From Spirometra erinaceieuropaei (lineage: Eukaryota > Platyhelminthes > Cestoda > Diphyllobothriidea > Diphyllobothriidae), in the NCBI GenBank assembly GCA_902702965.1, contig CACRXP010000186.1, forward strand, positions 572,659 through 636,658: a stretch of 64,000 nt of DNA, in the 5' to 3' direction. The position numbers and the translations under genes were made by a program. The notes beneath the pieces are model-generated. The model was not told where the DNA came from. It saw only the letters and a program-made list of their open reading frames with translations, and did not search any database. Below are positions 53,986 through 63,704 of this stretch, piece by piece. Position 1 is the first letter of the stretch. The number at the start of each line of letters is the position of its first letter.

Positions 53986-55646
53986 CTCCCGTTGGGAGCG
54001 GGGGAAGACACAGCTGGGGGAACTGGCTCGTATGTGGCCCGCGTAGGCGGGTTAATGTAACTCTGGTAGCCACTGCCCCCAACTCCGCCGTCATATGAAT
54101 GACCATCCAGGGGAGCAGACTGGTGCATGGGAGATGGACGAGAGAGAGAGAGTGAGAGTGACACTGGGGAGTCCACCCACATGACAGTTCAACACATTCC
54201 CCTAAATAAATAGCCTTATGGGATTTGAAATTATGACTACGCTAAAAGTCACAGCTTCAAAGGCCGTCAGCTGCCTGGATAACTCGGTCCTCCTGGTAGG
54301 TTATGTGTGTTGTTTACATGCGTGGATTGACTGGCTCGAGGACTTGGAGTCAGGCCGAATGGTTTCTTCTCAATGTGACCTCTATGGCACTCCCTAAAAC
54401 GTAAGAGTTGGGCTCCTTTTCTGTGAAAACCCCGTCTACTGGCGCGGACCGGGTCGGGCGTGGCAGACGCAGACGAGCTACTCAGCATTGTCAGCCACCT
54501 GTCCACCTCCGGTCGCCCCGTCTCTGTGTCTAACCACCAGACGCAGATGAGTGAGCAGAGGGGGAGTGCGATAGATGCATCGCAGGTCCGCCTCACGTGA
54601 AAATCCTCATCCTGCGCCATGTTGCTGTTGACGACACGATGGAACATCGTCACCATCAGCAGCTGGTCTTCAGAAACGGCTGATGGTACCGCTTGAAAGC
54701 ATTTTTCATACGACTCAACTTTTCCCCTGATGTCGAGACTCCATCCCAGAGGAGCGAACAAGATTGAGAGTTGAGGCACCTGTGCCGGTGATGACTGGCA
54801 TTCGCGTGGACATTTGGGCTACCAGATGGGCCTCAGCAAAACTAGACACGGTGGAAGCATGACATCATCTCCCTTGTAACGCCCCTCGGTGCGAACAGAA
54901 TTGTTTGAATGTGTGAACACTTTTGGCGCGAGGACCTAGGGTGGAGATGGCGTAGCCGCGTGCGGTGAAGATAGCCGGTGGCCCTCCCTCTCTCTTCTGC
55001 CGATCCCTTCCGCCTCGTTGTACCGTAACGTATCGTCCGTACCGCTCGCCTCCTCGCTATATCGGCACCCCCTCGGCCCCTCCCTGCAGTTGCCCCCAGC
55101 GCTGCGCTCCCCATCGGTTTACTAGCTGGCATGTTGGCATCGCCTCTCCACCCAGACAGGTTATCTGATGGCTGTAACTCATTCCAACTGTACGAGTAAT
55201 TATTAATATTATACGTATCTCCCATGACCGTCTTGTTATACTATACTGTATCCCACTCCTGACGTACCATCTTCTGCTGTGTGTGAATGAGTATTCAGAG
55301 ATGCTAACGACTCTGTTCAGATCTATCTCCTCCAGGATCTACTCTCGGCGTTCTTTTACTTAGGTGTGTGCTACGCTTGACGTCTTCGGCCGCTACACCC
55401 TGTGCCTTTACGGCGTCGGAATTTACAGAGAGTTGGTTGGCTGTGCGGGTTCGGGCGTATCTGAATGCGGGTCAGGGGTCTGTCATGACATACTTTTTCA
55501 GGGTCAGATGAAGTCAGCTGAGGCAAAAACAGGAAAAAGCTTCCACGATAATTACGGGATGCGGAAGGATGTCATGGAGACGCAGGAGGACATAGAACTC
55601 AAAATTTCTTCCGTTTCCATTAGGGCAAGCGAACTCATCTCCTTCC
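53986..55646. other. No recognised gene
   Basis: ORFs up to 170 codons (54267-54779 minus) and 127 codons (54842-55225 minus) have no recognised domain and many rare-looking runs. 54010-54090 is an inverted relative of the dispersed blocks at 29.9 and 32.4 kb. Some coding cannot be excluded, but nothing supports it. Confidence 0.4.
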
Positions 55647-55857
55647 CCCGACAGAAGTACATTCATAAGTCCACATTTCATGAGAGAGGCCAGATTTTGC
55701 AGGCTCTCCCAAACTGACAGTTGACCGCCGTCGGCATCCCGACCGACTGTCATGCCCTTTTTTACCACCAGGATGACCTCGAAGGGTGAGATCGAGTAAG
55801 CAAAGCATTCATCCCCTAGCTGAGTAAAGTCCCGTAATCGGAGCAGTCGACCGCGTG
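55647..55857 (+). repeat. Third partial copy of the 53.8-kb repeat end
   Basis: CCCGACAGAAGTACATTCATAAGTC is identical to the block at 53765. The later blocks GTCGGCATCCCGACCGACTG, GAGTAAGCAAAGCATTCATCCC and TAGCTGAGTAAAG match 53840-53960. Confidence 0.82.
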
Positions 55858-57507
55858 GGGGGGGAGGGGGGGCGCAAGGCTTGATTCAGATAAACGACTG
55901 TGAGGTTTTTTTTTACAGCCTATGGGCGAGGGGTCAGAAACCGTTTACTAATCCGGTGGATCACAAATACTTATGTGCGTCGCCAACTCGGATGGAAAAA
56001 TTTTCTCCAACCACAGCGAGGTTTCCGTGGTCAAAATGCCTACAAAATCGCGAAACCCACCTCCCCCCCTCCTCTCTCCAGCGGTGGTTTATTCGTGGTG
56101 TTGAACCCAGTCTTCAATAGTATCATGTCAGTGCCTTAGTTAGAAAAAAGTGCGGCTAAATTAGAACATAATACATTCACACATACTCGATGGTAGGTCC
56201 TATTGGTGACGAACAAATTCTCATCTCCCGAATAATACAAAGTAGCCATTTTGACTGATTGACATACCCCTGTTTGCAACAGGACATCATGCAGAACTGT
56301 GGAACAGTGCACAATATTGCTGAAAAGATGCGTAGATACTAGTGTTGGTAATATGCCTGAAAGCAGTTCGGTGGAAAGTTCCCGTGTTCAAATTTAAGGT
56401 GCGGTCACAGGGGATGAAGCATTTCCTCCTCCTTCTCCTCCTCCTCCTCCTCCTCCTCCTCCTACTCCTCCTCCTCCTCTCCCCGCCCTCCTCCCCCTCT
56501 TTCTCGGCCGGCTTTAGATCCGAACGACTGTAGTTAATAGAGGGAACTGTAATGAAGTTGAATTTTCGAAAGGTCGGATCGTATTTAAGTCTTACCGACA
56601 CGCTTGCCACCCTGTCGAACCACACTAATGCGACGCCAAACTGCTTTGTGGTTCTCAGTTAAACTGGGCGCATTTGATTGGGTGGAGGGGACTCTTCATT
56701 CGGTCAGTGTCGGATCCGTTAAAAAAAGAAAAAGGAACTTTACTGTCTGCCGCGAATGCAGGAAGCATCAGGGGACACACACAAAGAATTGCAAGTTGTT
56801 CTCAAATTGGTTAGTTCGGGAAGAGCGAAATCAAACTTGATTTTTAGTGTATTCTCTAGCCTCTTTCAAAGTAACTCCAATAACATGCGACTGTAAGTGC
56901 CGTCTGTGTGGTCGGAGCCTTTGTAGTGAGGAAATAAACCGCAAGGAAGACGTCTACGAAGTACTACATTCATTGGCAGTAAAATCCTTTCAACGGACTA
57001 CTAGCCACAAAACATACCTTTTTCAAAGCGCCTCTCCGCGACAAACATTGTAGGAACAACCGGTTCTGTAAAAGTTCGTCACAATATTGCTGTCCCTTGA
57101 AAATGACATTGTTTTCCGTGTTGCGCCATAAAAAGGACACACACAATACAGCCCAACCGGTACTTTCGATTCCTACAGACGACCTTGTTTACCCCTCTTA
57201 TACACGCCACCTCAAAGTGTGTTGTACAGGAACTCACATGTACTGGGTGAACAGAAAGGCAGTTACCTGCTGATCACACGTCTTCTCAAGTCCGAAAACA
57301 AATATCTCTGCTGATGCGTTACCAAGTTCCGAAACTTTATTAACGCCAAACCAGTTTCCCTGGCTTTCATTCGTGGGTGAATGGGTCGGCGGGGGGGGGG
57401 GGCTAAAAAGTAGCAAATGTGTGTCGTTTTAAACCCCCTTCTACGATCTGTAATCTAGAAACGTTGATATCGCTGGCCTTCAGTCAACCATCACACAGCA
57501 ACAATTC
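55858..57507. other. No gene recognised; (CTC)n at 56425-56485
   Basis: G-runs at 55856-55872 and 57389-57402 and a CTC microsatellite. ORFs at 55881-56139, 56604-57053 have no motif. Confidence 0.5.
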
Positions 57508-57954
57508 TACAGTAGCTAGCCTATCTTATGAAGTGTCGACTGAAATTCTGGTACGCGTTTTCCATTAAAAGGATTACCTAATAGGGATTGTAACATTGAT
57601 TGTTCTGCAGCAGAATGGTATTACCGACAAAGATAAGGGAGATTGGAATGGCCACTTTTGGCTTATTAGCCGTCGTCAGTCAGTCATACCCAACCCCGAA
57701 GTGTGGAACACTTGGGGCTCGATCCCGCAACCTGCTAGTTAGAACTGAGTTCTATAATAACGATCGGCGAGCGCTCCTCTACCGTTGTGCATTCCCGATC
57801 GAAACCGACAGGACAAAAAGTCCGTGACTTAGTGGTTAGAGGCGTTGGACTTCTAACTAAGAGGTCGCGAGTTCGAGCCCTAGGTGTTCCACCCTTCGGG
57901 GTTGGGCATTACTGGCTGACAACAGTTAATAAACCATATATGGCCATTCAAGTC

Positions 57955-59340
57955 CTCCTTGATGTCGTTTCACTCTTCACCTCCATTCCACAACAACTAG
58001 CGCTTGACGTTGTGAGACAACTCCTAGCTGATCGCTACAACGAGAGAGAGAGAGAGAGAGAGACAATCCCTGAAGACCGACCATCTCATGGAGCTCTTAC
58101 GCTAGTGCCTAAAAACATATTTCACCTTTGGTGGACAAATGTATGAACAAATCAAAGGCACCCCTATGGGCTCCTCCATATCAGGGCTGATTGCTGAAGT
58201 GGTTCTTCAACGGATAGAACACTTGGTGTTCACCAAGTATCAACCAAAATTCTGGGCTCGTTGCGTCGCCATTGTCAAATCATCTGACGAGGAGCACCTT
58301 AAAGAATTACTGAACTCTGTTGGCCCGAATATCCAATTCACAATGGAAGCCGAAATAAACAACCAACTTCCCTTCCTCGATGTCCTTGTGCGTCGGTGTG
58401 CAACTGGGCAATTACGAACTACCGATTTCAGAAAAGCCACCAGCGCAAGACAAATACTACACTTCAACAGCAATCATCCTCTCTCTCCCTCTCACACGCA
58501 CACACAAACCCGGCTGTGTCCATACTATATTTACTAAGAGTTGAAACACACTGCAGCACACCAGCCGACAAAAGAGTTGAACGACAATAACTTCATGACG
58601 TCTTTCGATCCAATGGATACCCAAGCTACTTCGTCAAGCAAAGCAAGCCCCGTGTCAACAGACGACGGCCACAGGAAGAACAACCCGAAGTCTGGAGGGC
58701 TATTCCTCACATTAAAAGAGTCTCCGAAGCGGTTTCACGACTGTTACAACTCACCAGGGTAGGCACTGCCCATCGACCCCAGGCATCAATTCGTCGCCGT
58801 TTGATGCAACTCAAGGACATACTGCCATCCACTGAAACCTCAGCAGTTGTCTATCAAATAAGTTGCAACGATGGGGACTGCAACTACGTTGGGGGAACCG
58901 GACGGAAATTGCAGACCCACCTAAATGAGCACAAACTGGCAGCTCGGAGACTAAACCCAAACTCACAGCTTGAGGCTCACATCGGGGAAACTAGCCACAG
59001 TTTTGATCTTCAAGGAGCAGGCGCGCCTCAAGGACAGAACGTCTCACAATTAAGGCTTGGTACTCAGATCCCAACTCCATCAACAGACATCTAGACCTTC
59101 CTTCCACCTATAAAGTCCTACGTCACTTCATACTTCGTGACGGAGACAAGACAGTCATACGGAGCCTAAGACTACCGAGCAAACACAGCCTGTCGACAAG
59201 TTCGCCCAAAAGGGGGACGCAAACGCAACTAACCCCAATTGAGGTGACGACACGCAATACAGGAGGCCACCAACACTCACAGGCGACGGCCTGTAGGCCA
59301 AGACAGCGACAGAAGAAAAAAATCGATCGGCCCAAGGCCA
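57955..59340 (+). pseudogene. PLE with RT and GIY-YIG domains, catalytic motif deleted
   Basis: Starts LDVVSLFTSIPQQLALDVVRQLL (RT motif A). After a GA repeat and a frameshift comes QIKGTPMGSSISGLIAEVVLQRIEHLVF (motif B region). Motif C should follow KFWAR but reads CVAIVKS: an in-frame gap of about 12 bases removes the DDTF residues. The thumb (LPFLDVLVRR, FRKATSARQIL, FNSNHPL) is followed by a CA-rich insertion and frameshifts. The nuclease part is AVVYQISC..CNYVGGTGRKLQTHLNEHKLAARR. A dead copy of the 34-kb-like subfamily, inserted in a SINE. Confidence 0.92.
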
Positions 59341-59384
59341 ACTAATCCAGCTGTCCGTTCAAAATTCTGATCCATTTTTTCACT

Positions 59385-59440
59385 AGACGCTTTGATAATG
59401 GAGAGCCGTACCAGCACTTCGAAACGTCAGTCAAACAAGC
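59385..59440 (+). ncRNA. Hammerhead ribozyme relic after the 58-kb PLE
   Basis: TTGATAA in the core position, a broken stem II, then GAA-ACGU-C, AGTCA and AACAAG where the other copies have AATAAA, at the same 5-nt spacing. Identified by position and spacing; it cannot be active. Confidence 0.5.
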
Positions 59441-59523
59441 CCCTCGATCCGGTGAACACTTCATTTTCCTCATAATAACATTCTGCCTATAGCATGCGCC
59501 GCTGTGTGGCTGCTGGTTGGGCT

Positions 59524-59571
<48 letters not shown>

Positions 59572-60230
59572 CTTGTAAGGCACAACGGAACGAGTGAACT
59601 GCATAAGAACGATCGGTAAGCCCCCCTCTCCCATAGTTCTGCATCATAATCCCATGATACTCCAGTCACGCTAGGATGACGGCCTTTGAGTACGCTTCTT
59701 TCCGGTCGCCTAAAAAATACACACTCGGTAAAAAAATGGCTACTTATGTAGTATGATTTTTTTCCATGGAGCTCCAACGCCATCAAAAATTCAAGTATAT
59801 CCTGTTGAATGTTTATAAAAAATATCATTCCTTCCATCCGTTTGGAAGGAAATTACGTCTTCTTCAAAATTTGTGCCTAAAATAAGTGTATTTTTGGTTT
59901 TAAAAATTTTTTCATCATGGGATTTTGAAGACCGTGAAATATACATTCACATAGCATCGTACCTGTCAGTTTATCAATGTTCCTTATGTAGTATACGGCA
60001 TGTACAGCCTCCACTGCAGAATTTTATGAGTCCTCTATGGCATCCTCTTAACAGCATAAAGAACTATGCGACTTTCCTTATATGGCGAGTAGATCGCTTG
60101 TATTTTGTATACGCTAAATGCAAATGCAGCCGTCTTAAAATTATTCGGGAATTAAGAAACTCTTTAAAACCGAAGCATATCCTTTCTGAAAGTGTGACGT
60201 GGGGGGATACGCAGTCTGTTACTAAATGAG

Positions 60231-61316
60231 CACGAAAGCCATTACAAACCTGCGTTTTGGCGCCGATACGTGGACGATACATTCGTCATTATTGAAAAGG
60301 ACAAGCTATCGGGTTTTCAAGACGTACTTAACAGCAAATTCCCCGACATTCAGTTTACAAGAGAAGACGAGGAGGACGATAAACTACCCTTCCTGGACGT
60401 GCTCGTCACGCGCACACCTAACGGCGAACTCAGCAATACAATGTACAGAAAGGCGACTAATACAACCCAGGTCATCAACTATCATAGCAACCACCCACTG
60501 GTGCACAAACGGGGCTGTGTGAGGGCGCTTTTCGATCGGGTAAAAACGCACTGTAGCGAGCCCGAAGGAAGGATGCAAGAACTACGACATCTCCGGGACC
60601 AATTTACAAAGAACGGCTACCCAAATAGTTTTATCAGTCGCTGCATACGCGCGCACCCACGCCGGACAAACGGAAGAGAGACACCAACAATTGGGCACTC
60701 CCTACGGTACATAAAGAATGTGTCCGAGGCTACAGAACGCATCGCGTCAGAGCTAGGCGTTGGCATCGCTCATCATCCGGCGGCCACCATGCGTAGCAGG
60801 ATCATTAAAGTGAAGGATCGGCTAGACGCAGGTGAACAGTCGGGCGTAATCTACCGAATCCCGTGCCAAAACTGTCCTTGCCACTACAGAGGCCAGACAG
60901 GACGACGTCGGAGCTCACGCATACTTGAGCACAAACGGGCCGTTCGGAGAGGCGACCCACTGTCTCAAGTAGCCACTCACACGCTGGAGGAAAGGCATGA
61001 GTTCGACTTCGCCAACACGCGGATATTGGCGCGAGCCGGCAACAAGACAGGGCGAGAGCTGTTGGAGGCGTGGGTGTCGGACACCAACTCCATCAACAGA
61101 CACATCGATTTGCCTGCGTGTTATCACGCGCTCCGCCACGCAGCCAGGTGGCGCAGATCACACCGTCGCGAAGTACAAGCGGCGTCACCACGCCGGGGGA
61201 ACATCGTGGACCATTCGTCACAAACCCTACCTAGCCACGGAAGTACTCCCCCCCATCCTCCCCCTCCCCCCAAGGATGAACGATACAAATGTTCACAATT
61301 TGCTGCACTCGAGTAG
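60231..61316 (+). CDS. PLE RT C-terminus plus GIY-YIG endonuclease, open frame (5'-truncated)
   Basis: The best-preserved PLE here. The frame is open from HESHYKPAFWRRYVDDTFVII (intact YVDD) to the stop at 61314. GTG at 60270 is only a nominal start, since the 5' part of the element is missing. Order: motif C, thumb (LPFLDVLVTR, MYRKATNTTQVINY, SNHPLVHKRGC), NGYPNSFISRCIRAH, SEATERIASELGVGIAHHPAA, then the nuclease GVIYRIPC, CQNCPC, HYRGQTGRRRSSRILEHKRAVRRGD, and the C-terminal HEFDFANTRILARAGNKTGRELLEAW, SINRHIDLPACYHALRH, with a proline-rich tail. Without RT motifs A and B it cannot act alone. Confidence 0.93.
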   Translation, partial: HESHYKPAFWRRYVDDTFVIIEKDKLSGFQDVLNSKFPDIQFTREDEEDDKLPFLDVLVTRTPNGELSNTMYRKATNTTQVINYHSNHPLVHKRGCVRALFDRVKTHCSEPEGRMQELRHLRDQFTKNGYPNSFISRCIRAHPRRTNGRETPTIGHSLRYIKNVSEATERIASELGVGIAHHPAATMRSRIIKVKDRLDAGEQSGVIYRIPCQNCPCHYRGQTGRRRSSRILEHKRAVRRGDPLSQVATHTLEERHEFDFANTRILARAGNKTGRELLEAWVSDTNSINRHIDLPACYHALRHAARWRRSHRREVQAASPRRGNIVDHSSQTLPSHGSTPPHPPPPPKDERYKCSQFAALE

Positions 61317-61357
61317 TCTCTGATGATGAACTCTAGTTCGAGTTCGAAAGCTCAGGC
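61316..61357 (+). ncRNA. Hammerhead ribozyme, intact-looking, overlapping the PLE stop codon
   Basis: GUCU, CUGAUGA, extra U, stem II GAACUC/GAGUUC (6 perfect pairs, loop UAGUUC), GAA, palindromic AGCU, cleavage C, AGGC closing stem I. AATAAA starts 5 nt after the C. The first G of stem I is the last base of the ORF's TAG. Stem II bases differ from the 44-kb copies yet still pair, which is evidence of selection on structure. Confidence 0.87.
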
Positions 61358-61405
61358 AAATAAACCTACTGTCCCAGTGATCGTGCCTTCGCCTTCTTTT
61401 AAACA
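61358..61405 (+). repeat. PLE 3' terminal tail
   Basis: AATAAA, CTGTCCCAGTGATCGTGCC and TTCGCCTTCTTTT match the tail after the 44.8-kb hammerhead (TTCCAGTGACCGCACCTTCGTCTTC). After it the long-IR host arm resumes. Confidence 0.7.
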
Positions 61406-61709
61406 AGAACCTGTAATGCGCATATTCTCTTCCATTCGTGAGTTTTGTGTATGTTTTCTACAAAATACTTTTGAATTTGTAGGACCGTCGAAGATCAGTG
61501 TAAAAAAGCATGCTACTTAAGTAGTTTTTCCCTGCGCGGAGTTTTTACTGGTGGCCGGGAGAAGGCCCATTCAAAGGCTAACATCCTGAGATGACTGAAA
61601 TATAATTAATATTGCAATCTCACAGAAGTGGATCTTTTCGAGAAGGATTGGATATGCAGGCCCACTGTAAAAATTGAACCCAGAGACTCCTGTAGTACGG
61701 GAAAGATGT

Positions 61710-61890
61710 TGATATTAGTTTTATCAGTAGGGCATAGGGATGCGACAACTGATGGAAGGCATTGGAAAAAGCCTTCCCTTTAATGTGTGGATTCGAATCC
61801 CATCGAGGCGCCGAGTTTTTCACAGTTGAGTTAATATGACTTATTCAAAATTTGTCAAAATATCAATGAATTACGTGAGCCTAGTAGTCA
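61710..61890 (+). mobile_element. Second tRNA-derived repeat family, copy 1 (partial head)
   Basis: TTTTATCAGTAGGGCATAGGG, GACAACTGATGGAAGGCATTGG, then AAGCCTTCCCTTTAATG, GGATTCGAATCCCATCGAGGCGCCG (a T-arm/B-box-like end of a tRNA) and GAGTTTTTCACAGTTGAGTTAATATGA. The tRNA 5' half is replaced by the GGAAGGCATTGG block. Confidence 0.65.
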
Positions 61891-62029
61891 TCTGGTGGAT
61901 TCTAGGTGAATTACTTAGGAAATCCTGCTTGGGCAGTCAACTTACTGTATTAGATTTGGTGGATTCCAGAGGTTGCAGTAGGTTGGGCGGATAACACGAC
62001 CCAAATGTGATTAAACTCGCGTCCTCCGG

Positions 62030-62215
62030 CGAGGCCTCGTAGCTCAAGTGATTAGAGCGTTGGCTGTACTAAAGCCTTCCCCATACTGCGTGGGTTTGAA
62101 TCCCACCGAGGCGCCGAGTTTTTTACAGTTGGGTTAATATGAGATATTAGTTGTACCAGTAGGGCATATGAACGCGACAGCTGACGGAAGGCATTGGAAA
62201 AAACTAGCATTTCGG
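62030..62215 (+). mobile_element. Second tRNA-derived repeat family, copy 2, with a full tRNA-like head
   Basis: 62033-62117 folds like a tRNA: GCCTCG pairs with CGAGGC (acceptor), GCTC/GAGC (D arm), GGCT-GTACTAA-AGCC (anticodon arm, U before the anticodon ACT), a long variable region, and GTGGG-TTTGAAT-CCCAC (perfect T arm). It then continues into GAGTTTTTTACAGTTGGGTTAATATGA and TACCAGTAGGGCATATG, as in copy 1. The long variable region suits a serine-tRNA ancestor. Because the tail matches copy 1, this is a repeat rather than a working tRNA gene. Confidence 0.7.
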
Positions 62216-62339
62216 CCATATATTTGTCGGACCAGACCGCGCACTTTGAAAGGGGCGAATTAGGGCGTGTCAGCAGTGGAGTGCGTGAAATTCAAGGTTA
62301 ATGGCTAAAAACGGCCGGCTTGGGTAAGACAGTATGCGG

Positions 62340-62400
62340 AGGGCTAACTTAACCCTAACCTTTAACATAACCCTGACCCTAAATTTGCCCATTTTCTTAG
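62340..62400 (+). repeat. Degenerate CCCTAA patch
   Basis: CTTAACCCTAACCTTTAAC and ACCCTGACCCTAAATTTG. Confidence 0.65.
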
Positions 62401-63139
62401 GGTCAGCCAGAACTGTAACCCCGGTATAACATGCCCACCAAAACCAAACAAATAGGTATGTCATAATGATAAAAGAACGAGCCTGCATATTTACTCGCAA
62501 CCATCTAATTAAAAACCCTTTTGGGGATTTTGGCCGGCTTTTTATGAGATAGTTCAACTATTGCACTAGCTGGGATCCGAACTTGATTCGTGCAGACAAG
62601 TGGACCAGGTTGGAAATTTGTTTTCGTCATTGTTTTAGTTCAGACAGTCACTTGTTTCCCTCAGACTAGTGGATTTCATCGTTTCATTTCTCCTTTTTGC
62701 ACGATTCCGCCGAATAGAATGAACACTTAATAATGACCTTACTGTGTCCTATGCATCAGCTGCATAAAACACTTCAAATTTTCATAGACAGAAGGCGAGA
62801 ACTCGTCGCAAGGCTCACGTTCCGCATTTTGCTAATTTCCCCCCCCCCCTTGAAATAGATTTCGGTATTAAAATGTTTCGCACATCCCAGAAAATTGTTC
62901 TTTAAAGTCACCTACCGCCTATCGAGTAGGAAGGTATCAGAGGTTTCAAGAGGTCCGGAAAATTTCTATAACGATTTGCTAAGCAGCTGTAATACGATCA
63001 AGAATGCCCCTCCCCCCCCCCCCGGTATCCTAACGCCCTCCTCCCTGTCCTCACCGGCCTGGCCAAGACCTGCTCAGGACTTTTCATGGCCGGCGGTGCA
63101 AAATTGGAACCTTTGACAAAAAGCATATTCAAAAGAGCA
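62401..63139. other. No recognised gene
   Basis: C-runs at 62840-62848 and 63011-63022. A short proline-rich plus ORF (62895-63116) has no motif. Confidence 0.45.
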
Positions 63140-63610
63140 TTTGGTGAGCATACGCCAAAGGCTCCCTGCCTTTCCTAGACGTCCTTCTGAGCAGAGGCGC
63201 CGACGGCAGCATTCGAAGAAGCGTCTATCGAAAGGACACCTGGTCTGACTTCTACAGTTTCGTACCCTTTCGACTGAAACGTAATCTAGTCCGCTGTTTG
63301 ACGCAAAGGGGTAGAAGAATCTGTTCGGCAGATAGCGTTGATGAAGAACTTAGAATAATCCAGAAAGTGTTTCGCGATAACTAATATCCTAAGATATTTA
63401 TTGTAAGGAATCTTGCCGAACGACCGGCAAAATTCATCCTACCCACGGCGGAAAAAAAACTCTGTTCCTCAAAATCCCCATTCAAGGGGACGCGTCGAGT
63501 GGACTCCTGAGAAGGCGTCTTGACAAAATCATTTCATGGGCCTTTCCGGCAGCAGGAGTTCAAGATTTGTTTTCGACAAACCCCGTCTTACGTGGGAAAG
63601 GTAAGTCAGT
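63140..63610 (+). pseudogene. Divergent PLE-type reverse transcriptase fragment
   Basis: GSLPFLDVLLSRGADGSIRRSVYRK then DTWSDFYSFVPFRLKRNLVRCLTQRGRRICSAD, VDEELRIIQKVFRDN-stop-YPKIFI, and later KSPFKGTRRVDS-stop and PFRQQEFKICFRQTPS. This is the RT thumb pattern FLDVL..VYRK..K..LV..L..R...IC..EEL..NGYP..FI, but the sequence is far from the other five PLE copies here. Two in-frame stops. I infer a second RT-GIY-YIG lineage; its nuclease part and YVDD motif are not in the window. Confidence 0.72.
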
Positions 63611-63704
63611 CTAGTCAGTTTAAGCCAGTTTATAAAGGGAATGAGGCTTTCGTCCATGAGCTCCCTATTCATATCGATAAACAGAAATAAAGTCATCAAT
63701 TACA

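Larger units (their letters stand above)
57610..59635. mobile_element. Snap-back SINE split by a PLE
   Basis: Minus-strand SINE body 57610-57745, plus-strand end and leader, then the plus head (57815-57890: TAGTGGTTAGAGGCGTTGG as box A, GGTCGCGAGTTCGAGCC as box B, anticodon loop CTTCTAA like tRNA-Arg TCT) and body to 57955. The tail resumes at 59466 (ACATTCTGCCTATAGCATGCG) through (GA)n at 59525-59570 to 59634. GTTCTGCA at 57602-57609 and 59636-59643 is the target-site duplication in the host arm. Confidence 0.85.
57510..61667. mobile_element. Long-IR Tc1-type element split by two later insertions
   Basis: TA-CAGTAGCTAGCCTATCTTATGAAGTG at the left and GATATGCAGGCCCACTG-TA at the right. Family arm sequence is found at 57510-57609, 59644-60230 and 61405-61667. 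Removing the SINE/PLE block (57610-59643) and the second PLE (60231 to ~61405) leaves about 950 bp, matching the 979- and 998-bp intact copies. Confidence 0.85.

Noticed and set aside
54267..54779. 170-codon minus ORF as a host gene
   Set aside because: No recognised domain or splice context, and parts resemble dispersed blocks near 51.5 kb. Left as unassigned.
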